A DNA stretch of 16,267 bases from an uncultured Oscillospiraceae bacterium (GCA_959601025.1 CAUGOD010000048.1:1-16267), one strand, 5' to 3'. Counted from the stretch's first letter, positions 5,403 through 14,048 are shown. Numbers and translations are program-made. The notes: generated by a model not told the origin, from the sequence alone.

Positions 5403-5421
5403 TGTGAATAAATATACATAT
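5403..5421 (+). promoter_or_regulatory. ARG-box-like operator, distal site
   Basis: TGTGAATAAATATACATAT fits the ArgR/AhrC operator pattern (TGAAT-AT-rich-ATTCA) with one mismatch in the right half (ATACA). It lies about 150 bp before the argG promoter. ArgR hexamers often use two or more such boxes with DNA looping. Confidence 0.5.
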
Positions 5422-5526
5422 ATACCGCATTTGGATGCATAAAGGCCAGAGCAAGAATATGCGCGTGCACAGAAAATTGTTGTGAAAAAAACGGCGTTTG
5501 TACAGGATGACAAAATTCTCTTAGAA

Positions 5527-5546
5527 AGCATAAATATGCGTAAAAT
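5527..5546 (+). promoter_or_regulatory. ARG-box-like operator, proximal site
   Basis: AGCATAAATATGCG contains the perfect palindrome GCATAAATATGC apart from its central bases, and it lies immediately upstream of the argG -35. The AT-rich centre and TGCAT-type half sites fit an ArgR operator, less closely than the distal site. Confidence 0.4.
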
Positions 5547-5550
5547 ATGG

Positions 5551-5579
5551 TTGCAAATCGGGAAAGGGGCGGGTATAAT
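5551..5579 (+). promoter_or_regulatory. Promoter of the arginine cluster (argG)
   Basis: TTGCAA (5551-5556), a 17-bp spacer and a perfect TATAAT (5574-5579). The predicted start near 5586 gives an ~80-nt leader with a GGCGGA/TCCGCC hairpin and no T-box. ARG-box-like sites lie directly upstream. Confidence 0.75.
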
Positions 5580-5666
5580 AGGGGCATTGACAGCGACGTC
5601 ATACTCAAAACATACGAAAACCGGCGGAACACCAGATCCGCCGTCAGAGGAAAGGGAGCGTTTTGG

Positions 5667-6878
5667 ATGGATCAGCAGATCAAGAAAGTCGTTCTTGCCT
5701 ATTCGGGCGGGCTGGACACCTCGATTATTATTCCGTGGCTGAAAGAAAATTATAACAACTGCGAGGTGATCGCGGTCGCAGCCGATGTGGGGCAGGGTAA
5801 GGAGCTCTCCGGGCTGGAGGAAAAGGCCAAGAAGACCGGCGCTTCCAAGCTGTACATAGAGGACCTGCGCAAGGAGTTCGTGGAGGATTTCATTTTCCCG
5901 ACCCTGAAGGCCGGCGCCGTGTATGAGAACCAGTATCTGCTGGGTACCTCCTTCGCCCGGCCCATCATCGCCAAGCGGCTGGTGGAGATTGCCAAGGCCG
6001 AGGGCGCGGACGCGATTGCCCACGGCTGCACCGGCAAGGGGAACGATCAGGTTCGGTTTGAGCTGGCGATCAAGGCGTTTGCACCGAAAATGAAGATCAT
6101 CGCCCCGTGGCGGATATGGGACATCAAGTCCCGCGATGAGGAGATCGACTACGCCGAAGCGCATAATATCCCGCTGGCGATTACCCGGGAGACCAACTAT
6201 TCCAAGGATAAGAACCTCTGGCACCTCTCTCATGAGGGGCTGGATCTCGAGGACCCGGCGAACGAGCCGAAGTATGACGAAATCCTCGAAATGGGCGTGT
6301 CCCCCGAGCAGGCGCCGGACAAGGCGACCTATGTGACCCTGTCGTTTGAAAAGGGCGTCCCGGTGGCGCTGGACGGCGTGAAAATGGACGGCGTCACCAT
6401 GATTGAAAAACTGAACGCGCTGGGCGGCGCGAACGGCATCGGCCTGGTGGACATGGTGGAAAACCGGCTGGTCGGCATGAAGAGCCGTGGCGTGTATGAG
6501 ACCCCCGGCGGCGCGATCCTGTACAAGGCGCACGATGCGCTGGAGACGATCTGTCTTGACCGGGATACCCAGCACTACAAGCAGCAGATGGTGGCCGGCA
6601 AGTTCAGCGAGCTGGTGTACTACGGCCAGTGGTTCACCCCCCTGCGGGAGGCGCTCTCTGCGTTTGTGGACAGCACGCAGGAGTATGTGACCGGCGATGT
6701 GAAGCTGAAGCTGTACAAGGGCAACATGATCCTCGCGTCCCTGACCTCCCCCTATTCCCTGTATGACGAGGAGATCGCGACCTTCGACGAGGATGACGTG
6801 TACGACCAGATGGATTCTCAGGGCTTCATCAACCTGTTCGGCCTGCCGATCAAGGTGCAGGCGATGAAGGGCCGATAA
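5667..6878 (+). CDS. argG: Argininosuccinate synthase
   Basis: This cytoplasmic enzyme joins citrulline and aspartate with ATP to give argininosuccinate, the seventh step of arginine synthesis from glutamate. The 403-residue length is typical. It has the N-type ATP-pyrophosphatase loop AYSGGLDTS (11-19), ADVGQG (39-44) and the substrate-binding stretch HGCTGKGNDQVRFE (119-132). The frame is open upstream to an ATG at 5547, but that lies at or before the promoter; ATG 5667 follows AGGAAAGGGAG (5648-5658) and gives the standard N-terminus. It is the first gene of the arg cluster, under the promoter at 5551. A 10-bp hairpin overlaps its stop codon (6872-6894). Confidence 0.97.
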   Translation: MDQQIKKVVLAYSGGLDTSIIIPWLKENYNNCEVIAVAADVGQGKELSGLEEKAKKTGASKLYIEDLRKEFVEDFIFPTLKAGAVYENQYLLGTSFARPIIAKRLVEIAKAEGADAIAHGCTGKGNDQVRFELAIKAFAPKMKIIAPWRIWDIKSRDEEIDYAEAHNIPLAITRETNYSKDKNLWHLSHEGLDLEDPANEPKYDEILEMGVSPEQAPDKATYVTLSFEKGVPVALDGVKMDGVTMIEKLNALGGANGIGLVDMVENRLVGMKSRGVYETPGGAILYKAHDALETICLDRDTQHYKQQMVAGKFSELVYYGQWFTPLREALSAFVDSTQEYVTGDVKLKLYKGNMILASLTSPYSLYDEEIATFDEDDVYDQMDSQGFINLFGLPIKVQAMKGR

Positions 6879-6894
6879 GACAAAGTCTTATCGG
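6872..6894 (+). other. Intercistronic hairpin at the argG stop codon
   Basis: CCGATAAGAC (6872-6881) and GTCTTATCGG (6885-6894) pair perfectly around AAA. There is no U run behind it, so it is more likely an mRNA-stability or processing element than a terminator. Confidence 0.6.
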
Positions 6895-6970
6895 ATGAAA
6901 GACCCTTGCAGGCCGGAGCGGCCCGCATTTTGCGGCGCCGCAGAACCGGACTTTTCCCTGGGTTAAAGGA

Positions 6971-6999
6971 TTGTAAAAGATTCACGGATACTTTATGCT
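6971..6999 (+). promoter_or_regulatory. Possible internal promoter for argH
   Basis: TTGTAA (6971-6976), a 17-bp spacer and TATGCT (6994-6999). It lies in the 240-bp argG-argH gap, the longest gap in the cluster. Downstream there is a GCAGGGG/CCCCTGC hairpin (7002-7008 with 7023-7029). It suggests argH-argF can be expressed apart from argG. Confidence 0.4.
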
Positions 7000-7118
7000 C
7001 GGCAGGGGCGCGGCTGGCCGTACCCCTGCCCGACTCTTTTCCACGGCGGCGTGCCGTCCGGAAGGACGTTCCCCCGACGGCTGGCGCCCGCCCGACGACG
7101 TGATGAAGGAGACAGCCG

Positions 7119-8486
7119 ATGAAACTGTGGGCCGGACGGTTCCAGAAGGAACTCGATCAGAAAACCAACGACTTCAATTCCTCCATTCCCTTTGATTCCC
7201 GTATGGCGCGGGAGGATATCCTCGGCAGCATGGCGCACGCCGCGATGCTGGCAAAGCAGGGGATCATCTCCGCCGCCGACGGGGAAGCGATCCGGGACGG
7301 ACTGGCGGGTATCCTTGCCGACCTCGAATCCGGCGCCCTTTCCATCGATAGGGGGGCGGAGGATATCCACACTTTTGTGGAGGGCGAGCTGACTGCCCGA
7401 ATCGGGGATGCGGGCAAGCGCCTGCACACCGGAAGGAGCCGGAACGACCAGGTGGCGCTGGACGACCGGCTGTACCTCCGCTCGCTGGCGCAGCCGCTGC
7501 GGGAGCAGCTGACCGAGTTGATCGGGGTGCTGTGCGGCAAGGCGGAGGAATATGCCGGCGCGGTGATGCCGGGCTACACCCATCTCCAGCGGGCCCAGCC
7601 GATTACTTTCGGCCACCATCTGATGGCTTACGCCGAGATGTTCCTGCGGGATATCGGCCGGCTGGACGATGCGGTGAAGCGGATGAACGTTTCCCCCCTC
7701 GGGAGCGGGGCGCTGGCCTCCACCACCTATCCCCTTGACCGGGCGGCGGTGGCGGAAGCCCTGTCGATGGACGGCGTGACCAACAATTCGCTGGACGGGG
7801 TGTCCGACCGGGATTTCTGTATCGAGCTGTCGGCGGCGCTCTCCCTCGTGATGGTGCATCTTTCCCGCTTCTCGGAGGAGATCATCCTCTGGTGCTCGTG
7901 GGAGTTCAAGTTTGTTGAGCTGGACGACGCCTTTTCCACCGGCTCCTCCATCATGCCCCAGAAGAAAAACCCCGATATCGCCGAGCTGGTGCGGGGCAAG
8001 GCCGGGCGGGTGTTCGGCGACCTGACCGCCCTGCTCACCGTGATGAAGGGCCTGCCCCTTGCCTATAACAAGGATATGCAGGAGGATAAGGAGGCGGTGT
8101 TCGACGCGTTTGACACCGTGCGGATGTGCCTGACCGCCTTTATCCCGATGGTGGACACCATGCGGGTGCTTACCGACAACATGCGGAAGGCCGCGGCCGG
8201 CGGCTTTATCAACGCGACCGACTGCGCGGATTATCTGGTAGGGAAGGGCCTGCCCTTCCGGGACGCATATAAAGCGACCGGCTCTCTCGTGGCTCTCTGT
8301 ATCGAAAAGGGCCTGACGCTGGAAACCCTGCCCCTCGACGAATACCGCGCGGTGTGCGGGCTGTTCGACGAGGGTGTGTACGAGGCGATCAACCTTGACC
8401 GGTGCGTGGCGCTCCGCCGGGTGTACGGCGGCCCCGCGCCGGAGAATGTGCTCGCCCAGGTAAAGCGGGTCCGTAGTTTGCTGTAA
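7119..8486 (+). CDS. argH: Argininosuccinate lyase
   Basis: It splits argininosuccinate into arginine and fumarate, the last step of the pathway, as a cytoplasmic homotetramer of the fumarase/aspartase superfamily. The 455 residues are a normal length. Visible signatures are HTGRSRNDQ (103-111), PGYTHLQ with the catalytic-type histidine 155, and the superfamily loop GSSIMPQKKNPD (275-286), which carries the catalytic serine. Start ATG 7119 follows AAGGAGA at good spacing. It lies 240 bp after argG with a possible promoter of its own, and 27 bp before argC. Confidence 0.97.
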   Translation: MKLWAGRFQKELDQKTNDFNSSIPFDSRMAREDILGSMAHAAMLAKQGIISAADGEAIRDGLAGILADLESGALSIDRGAEDIHTFVEGELTARIGDAGKRLHTGRSRNDQVALDDRLYLRSLAQPLREQLTELIGVLCGKAEEYAGAVMPGYTHLQRAQPITFGHHLMAYAEMFLRDIGRLDDAVKRMNVSPLGSGALASTTYPLDRAAVAEALSMDGVTNNSLDGVSDRDFCIELSAALSLVMVHLSRFSEEIILWCSWEFKFVELDDAFSTGSSIMPQKKNPDIAELVRGKAGRVFGDLTALLTVMKGLPLAYNKDMQEDKEAVFDAFDTVRMCLTAFIPMVDTMRVLTDNMRKAAAGGFINATDCADYLVGKGLPFRDAYKATGSLVALCIEKGLTLETLPLDEYRAVCGLFDEGVYEAINLDRCVALRRVYGGPAPENVLAQVKRVRSLL

Positions 8487-8513
8487 GCCTGTGTTCGGAA
8501 AGGGAAGATTACG

Positions 8514-9551
8514 ATGAAAATCAAAGCGGGAATTCTCGGAGCGACCGGTTACGCCGGGGTGGAGCTGGCGCGGCTGCTGCTCCGTCATCCGGAGGCGGAG
8601 CTGACGGCGGTTGGCTCGGTTTCCTTTGAGGGGCAGAAGCTGTATGAGGTGTATCCCTCTCTGCGGGAGCTCTGCCCGCTGGAATGCGAAAGCGCCGACG
8701 AGGTGATTGCGAAAAGCGACGTGGTGTTCGCCGCGCTGCCTCACGGCCTGTCCCAGAAAACGGCGGCGCGCTGCGTGGCCGAAGGGAAAAAATTCATCGA
8801 CCTGGGGGCGGATTTCCGGCTGGACGATCCGGCGGAATACGAAAAATGGTACGGCTGCGAGTATATTCTGCCGGAGCTGCACCAGCAGGCGGTATACGGC
8901 CTGCCGGAGCTGTTCCGGGCGGAGATCGCCGGGAAATCGGTGATCGGGAACCCGGGCTGCTACCCCACCAGCGTCGCCCTCGGCCTCGCCCCCGCGCTGC
9001 GCGCCGGGCTGGTGGAGCCGCGGGGAATCGTGATCGATTCCAAGTCCGGTGTGACCGGCGCGGGCCGGAAAACCACCCAGGGTACCCATTATCCGGAGTG
9101 CAACGAGGCCTTTTCCGCGTATAAGGTGGCGGCCCACCGCCATACGCCTGAGATTGAGCAGACCCTGAGCAAGGCGGCAGGGGAGCGGGCGACCGTGACC
9201 TTTGTCCCGCATCTGCTGCCGGTCAACCGGGGCATCCTTTCCACCATCTACGCCCGGATGAAGCCGGGCGCGACGCTGGAAAAGGCCCGCGCCCTCTATG
9301 AGGAGACCTATCAAAACGAGCGGTTTGTCCGCGTCCTCCCGAAAGGGGCGGGGGTGGATATCCGGAACGTGAAATGCTCCAATTACTGCGATATCCAGCT
9401 CTATGCCGACGAGCATACCGGGCTGCTGATCGTGACCTCGGTGATCGACAATATGGTGAAGGGCGCGGCGGGGCAGGCCGTGCAGAATATGAACATCCTC
9501 TTCGGACTGCCGGAGGAAACCGGGATCGACATGATTCCTCCCGCGTTTTAG
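8514..9551 (+). CDS. argC: N-acetyl-gamma-glutamyl-phosphate reductase
   Basis: It reduces N-acetylglutamyl phosphate to the semialdehyde with NADPH, the third step of the pathway. The 345 residues fit the type 1 enzyme. It has the nucleotide-binding loop GATGYAG (9-15) and the catalytic motif GNPGCYPTS (145-153) with nucleophile Cys149. The RHTPEIEQ-type histidine region (AAHRHTPEIEQ) follows. The ribosome site is GGAAAGGGAAG before ATG 8514. It starts 27 bp after argH and is followed by a 74-77 bp gap to argJ. Confidence 0.97.
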   Translation: MKIKAGILGATGYAGVELARLLLRHPEAELTAVGSVSFEGQKLYEVYPSLRELCPLECESADEVIAKSDVVFAALPHGLSQKTAARCVAEGKKFIDLGADFRLDDPAEYEKWYGCEYILPELHQQAVYGLPELFRAEIAGKSVIGNPGCYPTSVALGLAPALRAGLVEPRGIVIDSKSGVTGAGRKTTQGTHYPECNEAFSAYKVAAHRHTPEIEQTLSKAAGERATVTFVPHLLPVNRGILSTIYARMKPGATLEKARALYEETYQNERFVRVLPKGAGVDIRNVKCSNYCDIQLYADEHTGLLIVTSVIDNMVKGAAGQAVQNMNILFGLPEETGIDMIPPAF

Positions 9552-9628
9552 AATCTGCTTCAGAAGGAATTTTAACCATTTACGTTAAGCGGAACTCGGA
9601 AATTTATGGAACCGAAAGGCTGAGAATG

Positions 9629-10852
9629 ATGGCTGTCATTGAATTCATCGAAGGCGGCGTGACCGCCGCAAAGGGCTTCACCGCCGCCGGTATCCACTGC
9701 GGTATCCGGAAAAACCGGGACAAGAAGGATCTCGCGATGATCCTGTCCGACCGCCCGGCGGCCGCAGCCGCCGTCTATACCCGTAATCTGGTGCAGGGCG
9801 CGCCGATTGCGGTGACCGCCCGGCATCTGGAAAACGGTGTCGCCCGCGCGGTAATCTGCAACAGCGGTATTGCCAACACCTGCGCCGCCGACGGTGTGGA
9901 AAAGGCGGAGGCCATGTGCCGCCTGACGGCGGATGCGCTCGGAATTGACGAGAACGACGTGATCGTCGCTTCCACCGGGGTGATCGGCCCCTCCATCGAC
10001 CTTTCGCCCATCGAAACGGGAATTCCCGTCCTCGCCGCGGCCCTGTCCGCGGACGGACATACCGACGCGGCCGAGGCGATCATGACCACCGACACCGTGA
10101 AAAAGGAATTTGCCGTCCGCTTCGCCCTCGGCGGGAAGGAATGCGCGATGGGCGGCATCGCCAAGGGCAGCGGTATGATCGCGCCCAATATGGCGACCAT
10201 GCTCAGCTTTATCACCACCGACGCGGCGGTCTCCGCCCTTTTGCTGAAGGAAGCGCTCGCTGCTGTAGCGGCGGATACCTTCAACATGCTGTCGGTGGAT
10301 GGGGACACCTCCACCAACGATACCCTGGCGGTTATGGCGAACGGCGCGGCCGGTAATACGGAGGTAACGGCGAAAGGGGAGGATTACGATACCTTCGTTT
10401 CCGCCCTGCGCGCGCTGTGTACCGCGCTGACCAAGGCTCTCGCCGCCGACGGCGAGGGGGCGACCAAGCTGCTCGAATGCCGGGTGACCGGCGGAAAAAC
10501 CACAGCGGATGCCAAAACCGTGGCGAAGGCGGTCATCAATTCCGCCCTGCTGAAAGCGGCGATGTTCGGCGCGGACGCGAACTGGGGCCGGGTGCTCTGC
10601 GCCATCGGGTATTCCGGCGCGCCGGTGGACGTTCACGGAGTGGACGTATCTTTCGCCTCGGCGGCGGGTACCATCCCGGTGTGCAAAAACGGCGCGGGGA
10701 TCGGCTTCAGCGAGGAAAAGGCGAAGGAAATCCTCAGCGAGAAGGAGATCGTCATCGACGTGACCCTGCGGGACGGAGACGCCTCCGCGACGGCGTGGGG
10801 CTGCGACCTGACCTATGATTATGTAAGGATTAACGGCGACTACCGGAGTTAG
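9629..10852 (+). CDS. argJ: Bifunctional ornithine acetyltransferase / N-acetylglutamate synthase
   Basis: It transfers the acetyl group from N-acetylornithine to glutamate, recycling it. Bifunctional members also make N-acetylglutamate from acetyl-CoA; which class this one is cannot be decided from motifs alone, but no argA or argE is seen in the window. The 407 residues are typical. The self-cleavage site is in AKGSGMIAPNMAT (178-190), expected between Ala189 and Thr190, where Thr becomes the nucleophile of the beta chain; GDTSTNDT follows. The frame is open from 9374, but that part overlaps argC. ATG 9629 (or the adjacent 9626) follows GAAAGG at 9614-9619 and gives the family N-terminus. 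Confidence 0.95.
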   Translation: MAVIEFIEGGVTAAKGFTAAGIHCGIRKNRDKKDLAMILSDRPAAAAAVYTRNLVQGAPIAVTARHLENGVARAVICNSGIANTCAADGVEKAEAMCRLTADALGIDENDVIVASTGVIGPSIDLSPIETGIPVLAAALSADGHTDAAEAIMTTDTVKKEFAVRFALGGKECAMGGIAKGSGMIAPNMATMLSFITTDAAVSALLLKEALAAVAADTFNMLSVDGDTSTNDTLAVMANGAAGNTEVTAKGEDYDTFVSALRALCTALTKALAADGEGATKLLECRVTGGKTTADAKTVAKAVINSALLKAAMFGADANWGRVLCAIGYSGAPVDVHGVDVSFASAAGTIPVCKNGAGIGFSEEKAKEILSEKEIVIDVTLRDGDASATAWGCDLTYDYVRINGDYRS

Positions 10853-10865
10853 GCGCTGATTAAGA

Positions 10866-10885
10866 TTTGAATTTTTATCCCAAAT
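10866..10885 (+). promoter_or_regulatory. Possible internal ARG-box-like site before argB
   Basis: TTTGAATTTTTATCCCAAAT shares the TGAAT left half and AT-rich centre of ArgR operators; the right half deviates at two positions. It stands out as an AT-rich island in the 70-bp argJ-argB gap. No good promoter was found with it. Confidence 0.25.
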
Positions 10886-10922
10886 TAGAAAGTTTGATTC
10901 CTCTGGAAAGGGACGATCATCC

Positions 10923-11783
10923 ATGACGATATCTACCGCGGACCGGGCGCAGGTGCTGACCCAGGCCCTCCCGTACATTAAGCAGTATGCCGGCAAGACC
11001 GTTGTTATCAAATACGGCGGCAACGCTATGATCAGCGACGAGCTGAAATCCGCTGTGATGGAGGATATCGTCCTCCTTTCCACCGTCGGGATCAAGGTAG
11101 TGCTCGTCCACGGCGGCGGACCTGAAATCAACGAGATGCTGAAAAAGGTCGGCAAGGAATCCAAATTCGTGAACGGCCTGCGGTATACCGACCGGGAAAC
11201 CATGGAGATCGTGGAAATGGTGCTCGCCGGGAAGGTGAACAAGGGCCTTGTCCAGCGGCTGGAGCAGCACGGCGGACGCGCCATCGGCCTGTGCGGGCTG
11301 GACGGCGGTATGATCAAGGCGGTGAAAATGCAGGGGGAGGTCGACCTCGGCTTTGTCGGGGACATCACCCATGTGAACGTTACCCTGATCCGGAATTCCC
11401 TCGAGAGCGGCACGATCCCAGTGGTGGCTACCATCGCGGCCGGGGATGGGGACGGAGAAACCTACAACATCAACGCGGATATCGCCGCCTCCCAGATTGC
11501 GGCGGCCCTCTGCGCCGAGAAACTGGTGCTGATGACCGACGTGCGGGGCCTGCTGCGGGATAAGGACGACGAGGACAGCCTGATTTCGGTCGTCCACGTC
11601 AGCGACGTGCCCAGCCTGAAAAAGCAGGACATCATCAAGGGCGGCATGATTCCGAAGATCGACTGCTGCGTTGAGGCGGTCCGCCGGGGCGTGAAGCGCA
11701 CCCATATTATCGATGGCCGCATCCCGCATTCCATCCTGATTGAGATGCTGACCGACGAGGGCATCGGCACCATGTTCCTGTAA
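10923..11783 (+). CDS. argB: Acetylglutamate kinase
   Basis: It phosphorylates N-acetylglutamate with ATP, the second and usually controlling step. The 286 residues belong to the amino-acid kinase family, with VIKYGGNAM (28-36) holding the catalytic-type Lys30 and the glycine loop LVHGGGPEIN (61-70). An N-terminal helix of about 20 residues precedes the kinase core (DRAQVLTQALPYIKQY, 7-22), and the C-terminus carries EMLTDEGIGTM. Both are features of the hexameric, arginine-inhibited enzymes (Pseudomonas aeruginosa and Thermotoga type), so feedback inhibition by arginine is likely. Start ATG 10923 follows GGAAAGGGA. It is followed by argD after 38 bp. Confidence 0.97.
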   Translation: MTISTADRAQVLTQALPYIKQYAGKTVVIKYGGNAMISDELKSAVMEDIVLLSTVGIKVVLVHGGGPEINEMLKKVGKESKFVNGLRYTDRETMEIVEMVLAGKVNKGLVQRLEQHGGRAIGLCGLDGGMIKAVKMQGEVDLGFVGDITHVNVTLIRNSLESGTIPVVATIAAGDGDGETYNINADIAASQIAAALCAEKLVLMTDVRGLLRDKDDEDSLISVVHVSDVPSLKKQDIIKGGMIPKIDCCVEAVRRGVKRTHIIDGRIPHSILIEMLTDEGIGTMFL

Positions 11784-11821
11784 TCGTTTCGGATATTCGT
11801 ATATATGGAGGAGGGTTTTCC

Positions 11822-13021
11822 ATGCTGTCTAACGAACTCAGGCGGAAGCACGACGGCGCGCTGATGCCGACCTACGGACGGTTCCCGGTCGCTCTGGAGA
11901 GCGGCCGCGGCGCAGTGGCGGTGGACGCGGACGGAAAGGAATACGTCGATTTCGGCAGCGGGATCGGGGTCAATTCGCTGGGCTACGCTGACCCGGAATG
12001 GGTTGCGGCGGTACAGGCGCAGGCGGCGAAGCTGCCGCATATCTCCAACCTGTACTACAGCCCCGTGCAGGTGGAATTCGCCGACGCGCTCTGCCGGGCG
12101 GCCGGGATGGGGCGGGTATTCCTCGGCAATTCCGGCGCGGAGGCGAACGAATGCGCCATCAAGCTCGCCCGCAAATACAGCTTTGACAAATACGGCGAGG
12201 GGCGCAGCCGGATCATCGGCCTGCGCAATTCCTTCCACGGACGGACGGTGACCACTCTCGCGGCGACGGGACAGGATTCCTTCCACCAGTATTTTTATCC
12301 CTTTACCGAGGGCTTCGTCTTTGTCGATGCTGGAAACATCACCGACCTGATCGAAAAGCTCGTGGAGCTGGAAGGTTCGGTCTGCGCCGTAATGCTGGAA
12401 TGCATTCAGGGCGAGGGCGGGGTCATCCCGATGGAACCCGCCTATCTCCAGGCGGTGAGAAAGCTCTGCGACGAGCACGACCTGCTGCTGCTGATCGACG
12501 AGGTGCAGACCGGCGCGGGACGGACGGGAAAATTTTTCGCCTTTGAGCACGCTGGGATCGTCCCCGACGTGGTCACCATGGCCAAGGGGCTGGGCGGCGG
12601 TCTGCCCATCGGCGCCTGCCTGTGTACGGAGCGGCTGGCCGATGTGCTGGGCCCCGGCATGCACGGCTCCACCTTCGGCGGCAACCCGGTGGTCTGCGCC
12701 GGCGCGCAGGTGGTGCTGGACCGGCTCGCGTCTCCCGGTTTTCTGGACGGGGTGGCGGAAAAGGGCGAATACCTCCGCTCCCGGCTGGCGGCAATGCCCC
12801 ATATCGCCGAGGTGCGGGGTATGGGACTGATGCGGGGCGCGGTGCTGGACAGGGGAACGGCCCGGGGGGTGGCGGAGCGCTGCCTCGAAAACGGGCTGCT
12901 GGTGCTGACCGCGAAAACCCTGCTTCGTTTCCTGCCGCCGCTGACCATTACGAGGGAAGAACTCGACCGCGGGCTGGCAGTGCTGGAATCGGTGCTGGAA
13001 GCACCGCCGGAGGCGCCGTGA
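11822..13021 (+). CDS. argD: Acetylornithine aminotransferase
   Basis: This PLP-dependent class III aminotransferase converts N-acetylglutamate semialdehyde to N-acetylornithine with glutamate as amino donor, the fourth step. It has 399 residues. Phosphate-binding SGAEANE lies at 104-110, the aromatic/cofactor region NSFHGRT at 136-142, LLIDEVQTGAGRTG at 223-236 and the cofactor lysine K255 in TMAKGLGGG. The ribosome site GGAGGAGGG is among the strongest in the cluster. It starts 38 bp after argB and ends 57 bp before argF. Confidence 0.96.
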   Translation: MLSNELRRKHDGALMPTYGRFPVALESGRGAVAVDADGKEYVDFGSGIGVNSLGYADPEWVAAVQAQAAKLPHISNLYYSPVQVEFADALCRAAGMGRVFLGNSGAEANECAIKLARKYSFDKYGEGRSRIIGLRNSFHGRTVTTLAATGQDSFHQYFYPFTEGFVFVDAGNITDLIEKLVELEGSVCAVMLECIQGEGGVIPMEPAYLQAVRKLCDEHDLLLLIDEVQTGAGRTGKFFAFEHAGIVPDVVTMAKGLGGGLPIGACLCTERLADVLGPGMHGSTFGGNPVVCAGAQVVLDRLASPGFLDGVAEKGEYLRSRLAAMPHIAEVRGMGLMRGAVLDRGTARGVAERCLENGLLVLTAKTLLRFLPPLTITREELDRGLAVLESVLEAPPEAP

Positions 13022-13078
13022 ACGGGATGAACTCCGCAGCGATTACTACTGTTAAAGAGATAAGGGAGAGAATGACGA

Positions 13079-13984
13079 ATGAAACATCTTTTGAAGATGC
13101 TGGACTTGTCCAAGGAAGAGATCATCGACATCCTGAACCTGGCCGACCAGCTAAAATACGAGCTGGCGCATGGAATTGAGCATAAATATCTCGCGGGGAA
13201 GACCTTGGGGATGATCTTCCAGAAGGCCTCCACCCGCACCCGCGTTTCCTTTGAAACCGGTATTTATCAGCTCGGCGGTTACGGGCTGTTCCTGTCCTCC
13301 CACGATCTGCAGATCGGGCGGGGCGAGCCGGTGGAGGACACCGCGCGGGTGCTCTCCCGGTATCTCGACGGCATCATGATCCGCACCTTCGCGCAGGAAG
13401 AGGTGGAAACGCTGGCCCGGGTGGGGAGCGTCCCGGTCATCAACGGGCTGACCGATTTCTGCCATCCCTGCCAGATTCTTGCCGACCTGATGACGGTGCG
13501 GGAGCACAAGGGCGCGCTGGAAGGGCTGAAAATGGCCTATATTGGGGACGGCAACAACATGGCTAACTCCCTGATCGTTGGCTGTCTGAAGGTCGGCATG
13601 GGGGTTTCCATCGCCTGCCCGGCCGATTACCGGCCGGATCCGGTGGTGCTGGAGTTTGCGAAGGGCTGCGGCGACAGGTTTACCCTGACCGAGGACTGCG
13701 CCGCGGCGGCGAAGGACGCGGACGTGATCTTTACCGACGTGTGGGCCTCCATGGGACAGGAGGGCGAAGCGGAGAAGCGCCGGATCGCCTTTGCCGGCTA
13801 TCAGGTGAACGACGCGCTGCTCGCGGCTGCGCGGCCGGATTGCATGGTGCAGCACTGCCTGCCCGCCCATCGCGGGGAGGAGATCACCGCCGAGGTGTTC
13901 GAAGCCCATGCGGACGAAATCTTTGACGAGGCGGAGAACCGCCTCCACGCCCAGAAAGCGGTCATGGTTACACTGATGAAATAA
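13079..13984 (+). CDS. argF: Ornithine carbamoyltransferase
   Basis: It makes citrulline from ornithine and carbamoyl phosphate, the sixth step; citrulline then goes to ArgG. The 301 residues are typical of the anabolic enzyme. It has the carbamoyl-phosphate site STRTR (51-55), FCHPCQ (127-132), the ornithine-binding DVWASMG loop and HCLPAHRG (259-266) with the conserved cysteine. The ribosome site GGGAG sits about 11 bases upstream. It is the last gene of the cluster, closed by the terminator at 14005. Carbamoyl-phosphate synthase genes are not in the window. A catabolic role is unlikely, as no arcA or arcC is present. Confidence 0.96.
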   Translation: MKHLLKMLDLSKEEIIDILNLADQLKYELAHGIEHKYLAGKTLGMIFQKASTRTRVSFETGIYQLGGYGLFLSSHDLQIGRGEPVEDTARVLSRYLDGIMIRTFAQEEVETLARVGSVPVINGLTDFCHPCQILADLMTVREHKGALEGLKMAYIGDGNNMANSLIVGCLKVGMGVSIACPADYRPDPVVLEFAKGCGDRFTLTEDCAAAAKDADVIFTDVWASMGQEGEAEKRRIAFAGYQVNDALLAAARPDCMVQHCLPAHRGEEITAEVFEAHADEIFDEAENRLHAQKAVMVTLMK

Positions 13985-14004
13985 CAGCCTCCAGCAAGAA
14001 TGTT

Positions 14005-14048
14005 AAAAAACCGGCCTGCGGAATTCTATTTCCGCAGGCCGGTTTTTT
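14005..14048. terminator. Strong terminator ending the arginine cluster
   Basis: An 18-bp perfect inverted repeat (14005-14022 with 14031-14048) has a GC-rich core CCGGCCTGCGGA, six A on the left and six T on the right. It lies 21 bp after the argF stop and separates the arg cluster from the next operon. Confidence 0.95.

Noticed and set aside
5547..5666. N-terminal extension of argG to ATG 5547
   Set aside because: The ATG lies upstream of the predicted transcription start, and the extension is not part of the enzyme family; ATG 5667 has a ribosome site.
5249..5666. T-box or other riboswitch upstream of argG
   Set aside because: I found no T-box core (GGTGGTACCGCG-like) and no antiterminator/terminator pair in the leader.
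5391..6575. 394-codon open frame on the minus strand opposite argG
   Set aside because: It is a shadow frame; its 3' end runs through the argG promoter and operators.
6993..9416. 807-codon open frame on the minus strand opposite argH/argC
   Set aside because: It is the antisense shadow of two clear enzymes in high-GC DNA, is rich in H, R, G and P and shows no domain.
9374..9628. N-terminal extension of argJ
   Set aside because: It overlaps the argC coding region and looks like an out-of-frame argC translation.
9572..11434. 620-codon open frame on the minus strand opposite argJ/argB
   Set aside because: It is antisense to two well-identified genes and has low-complexity, arginine-rich composition and no ribosome site of note.
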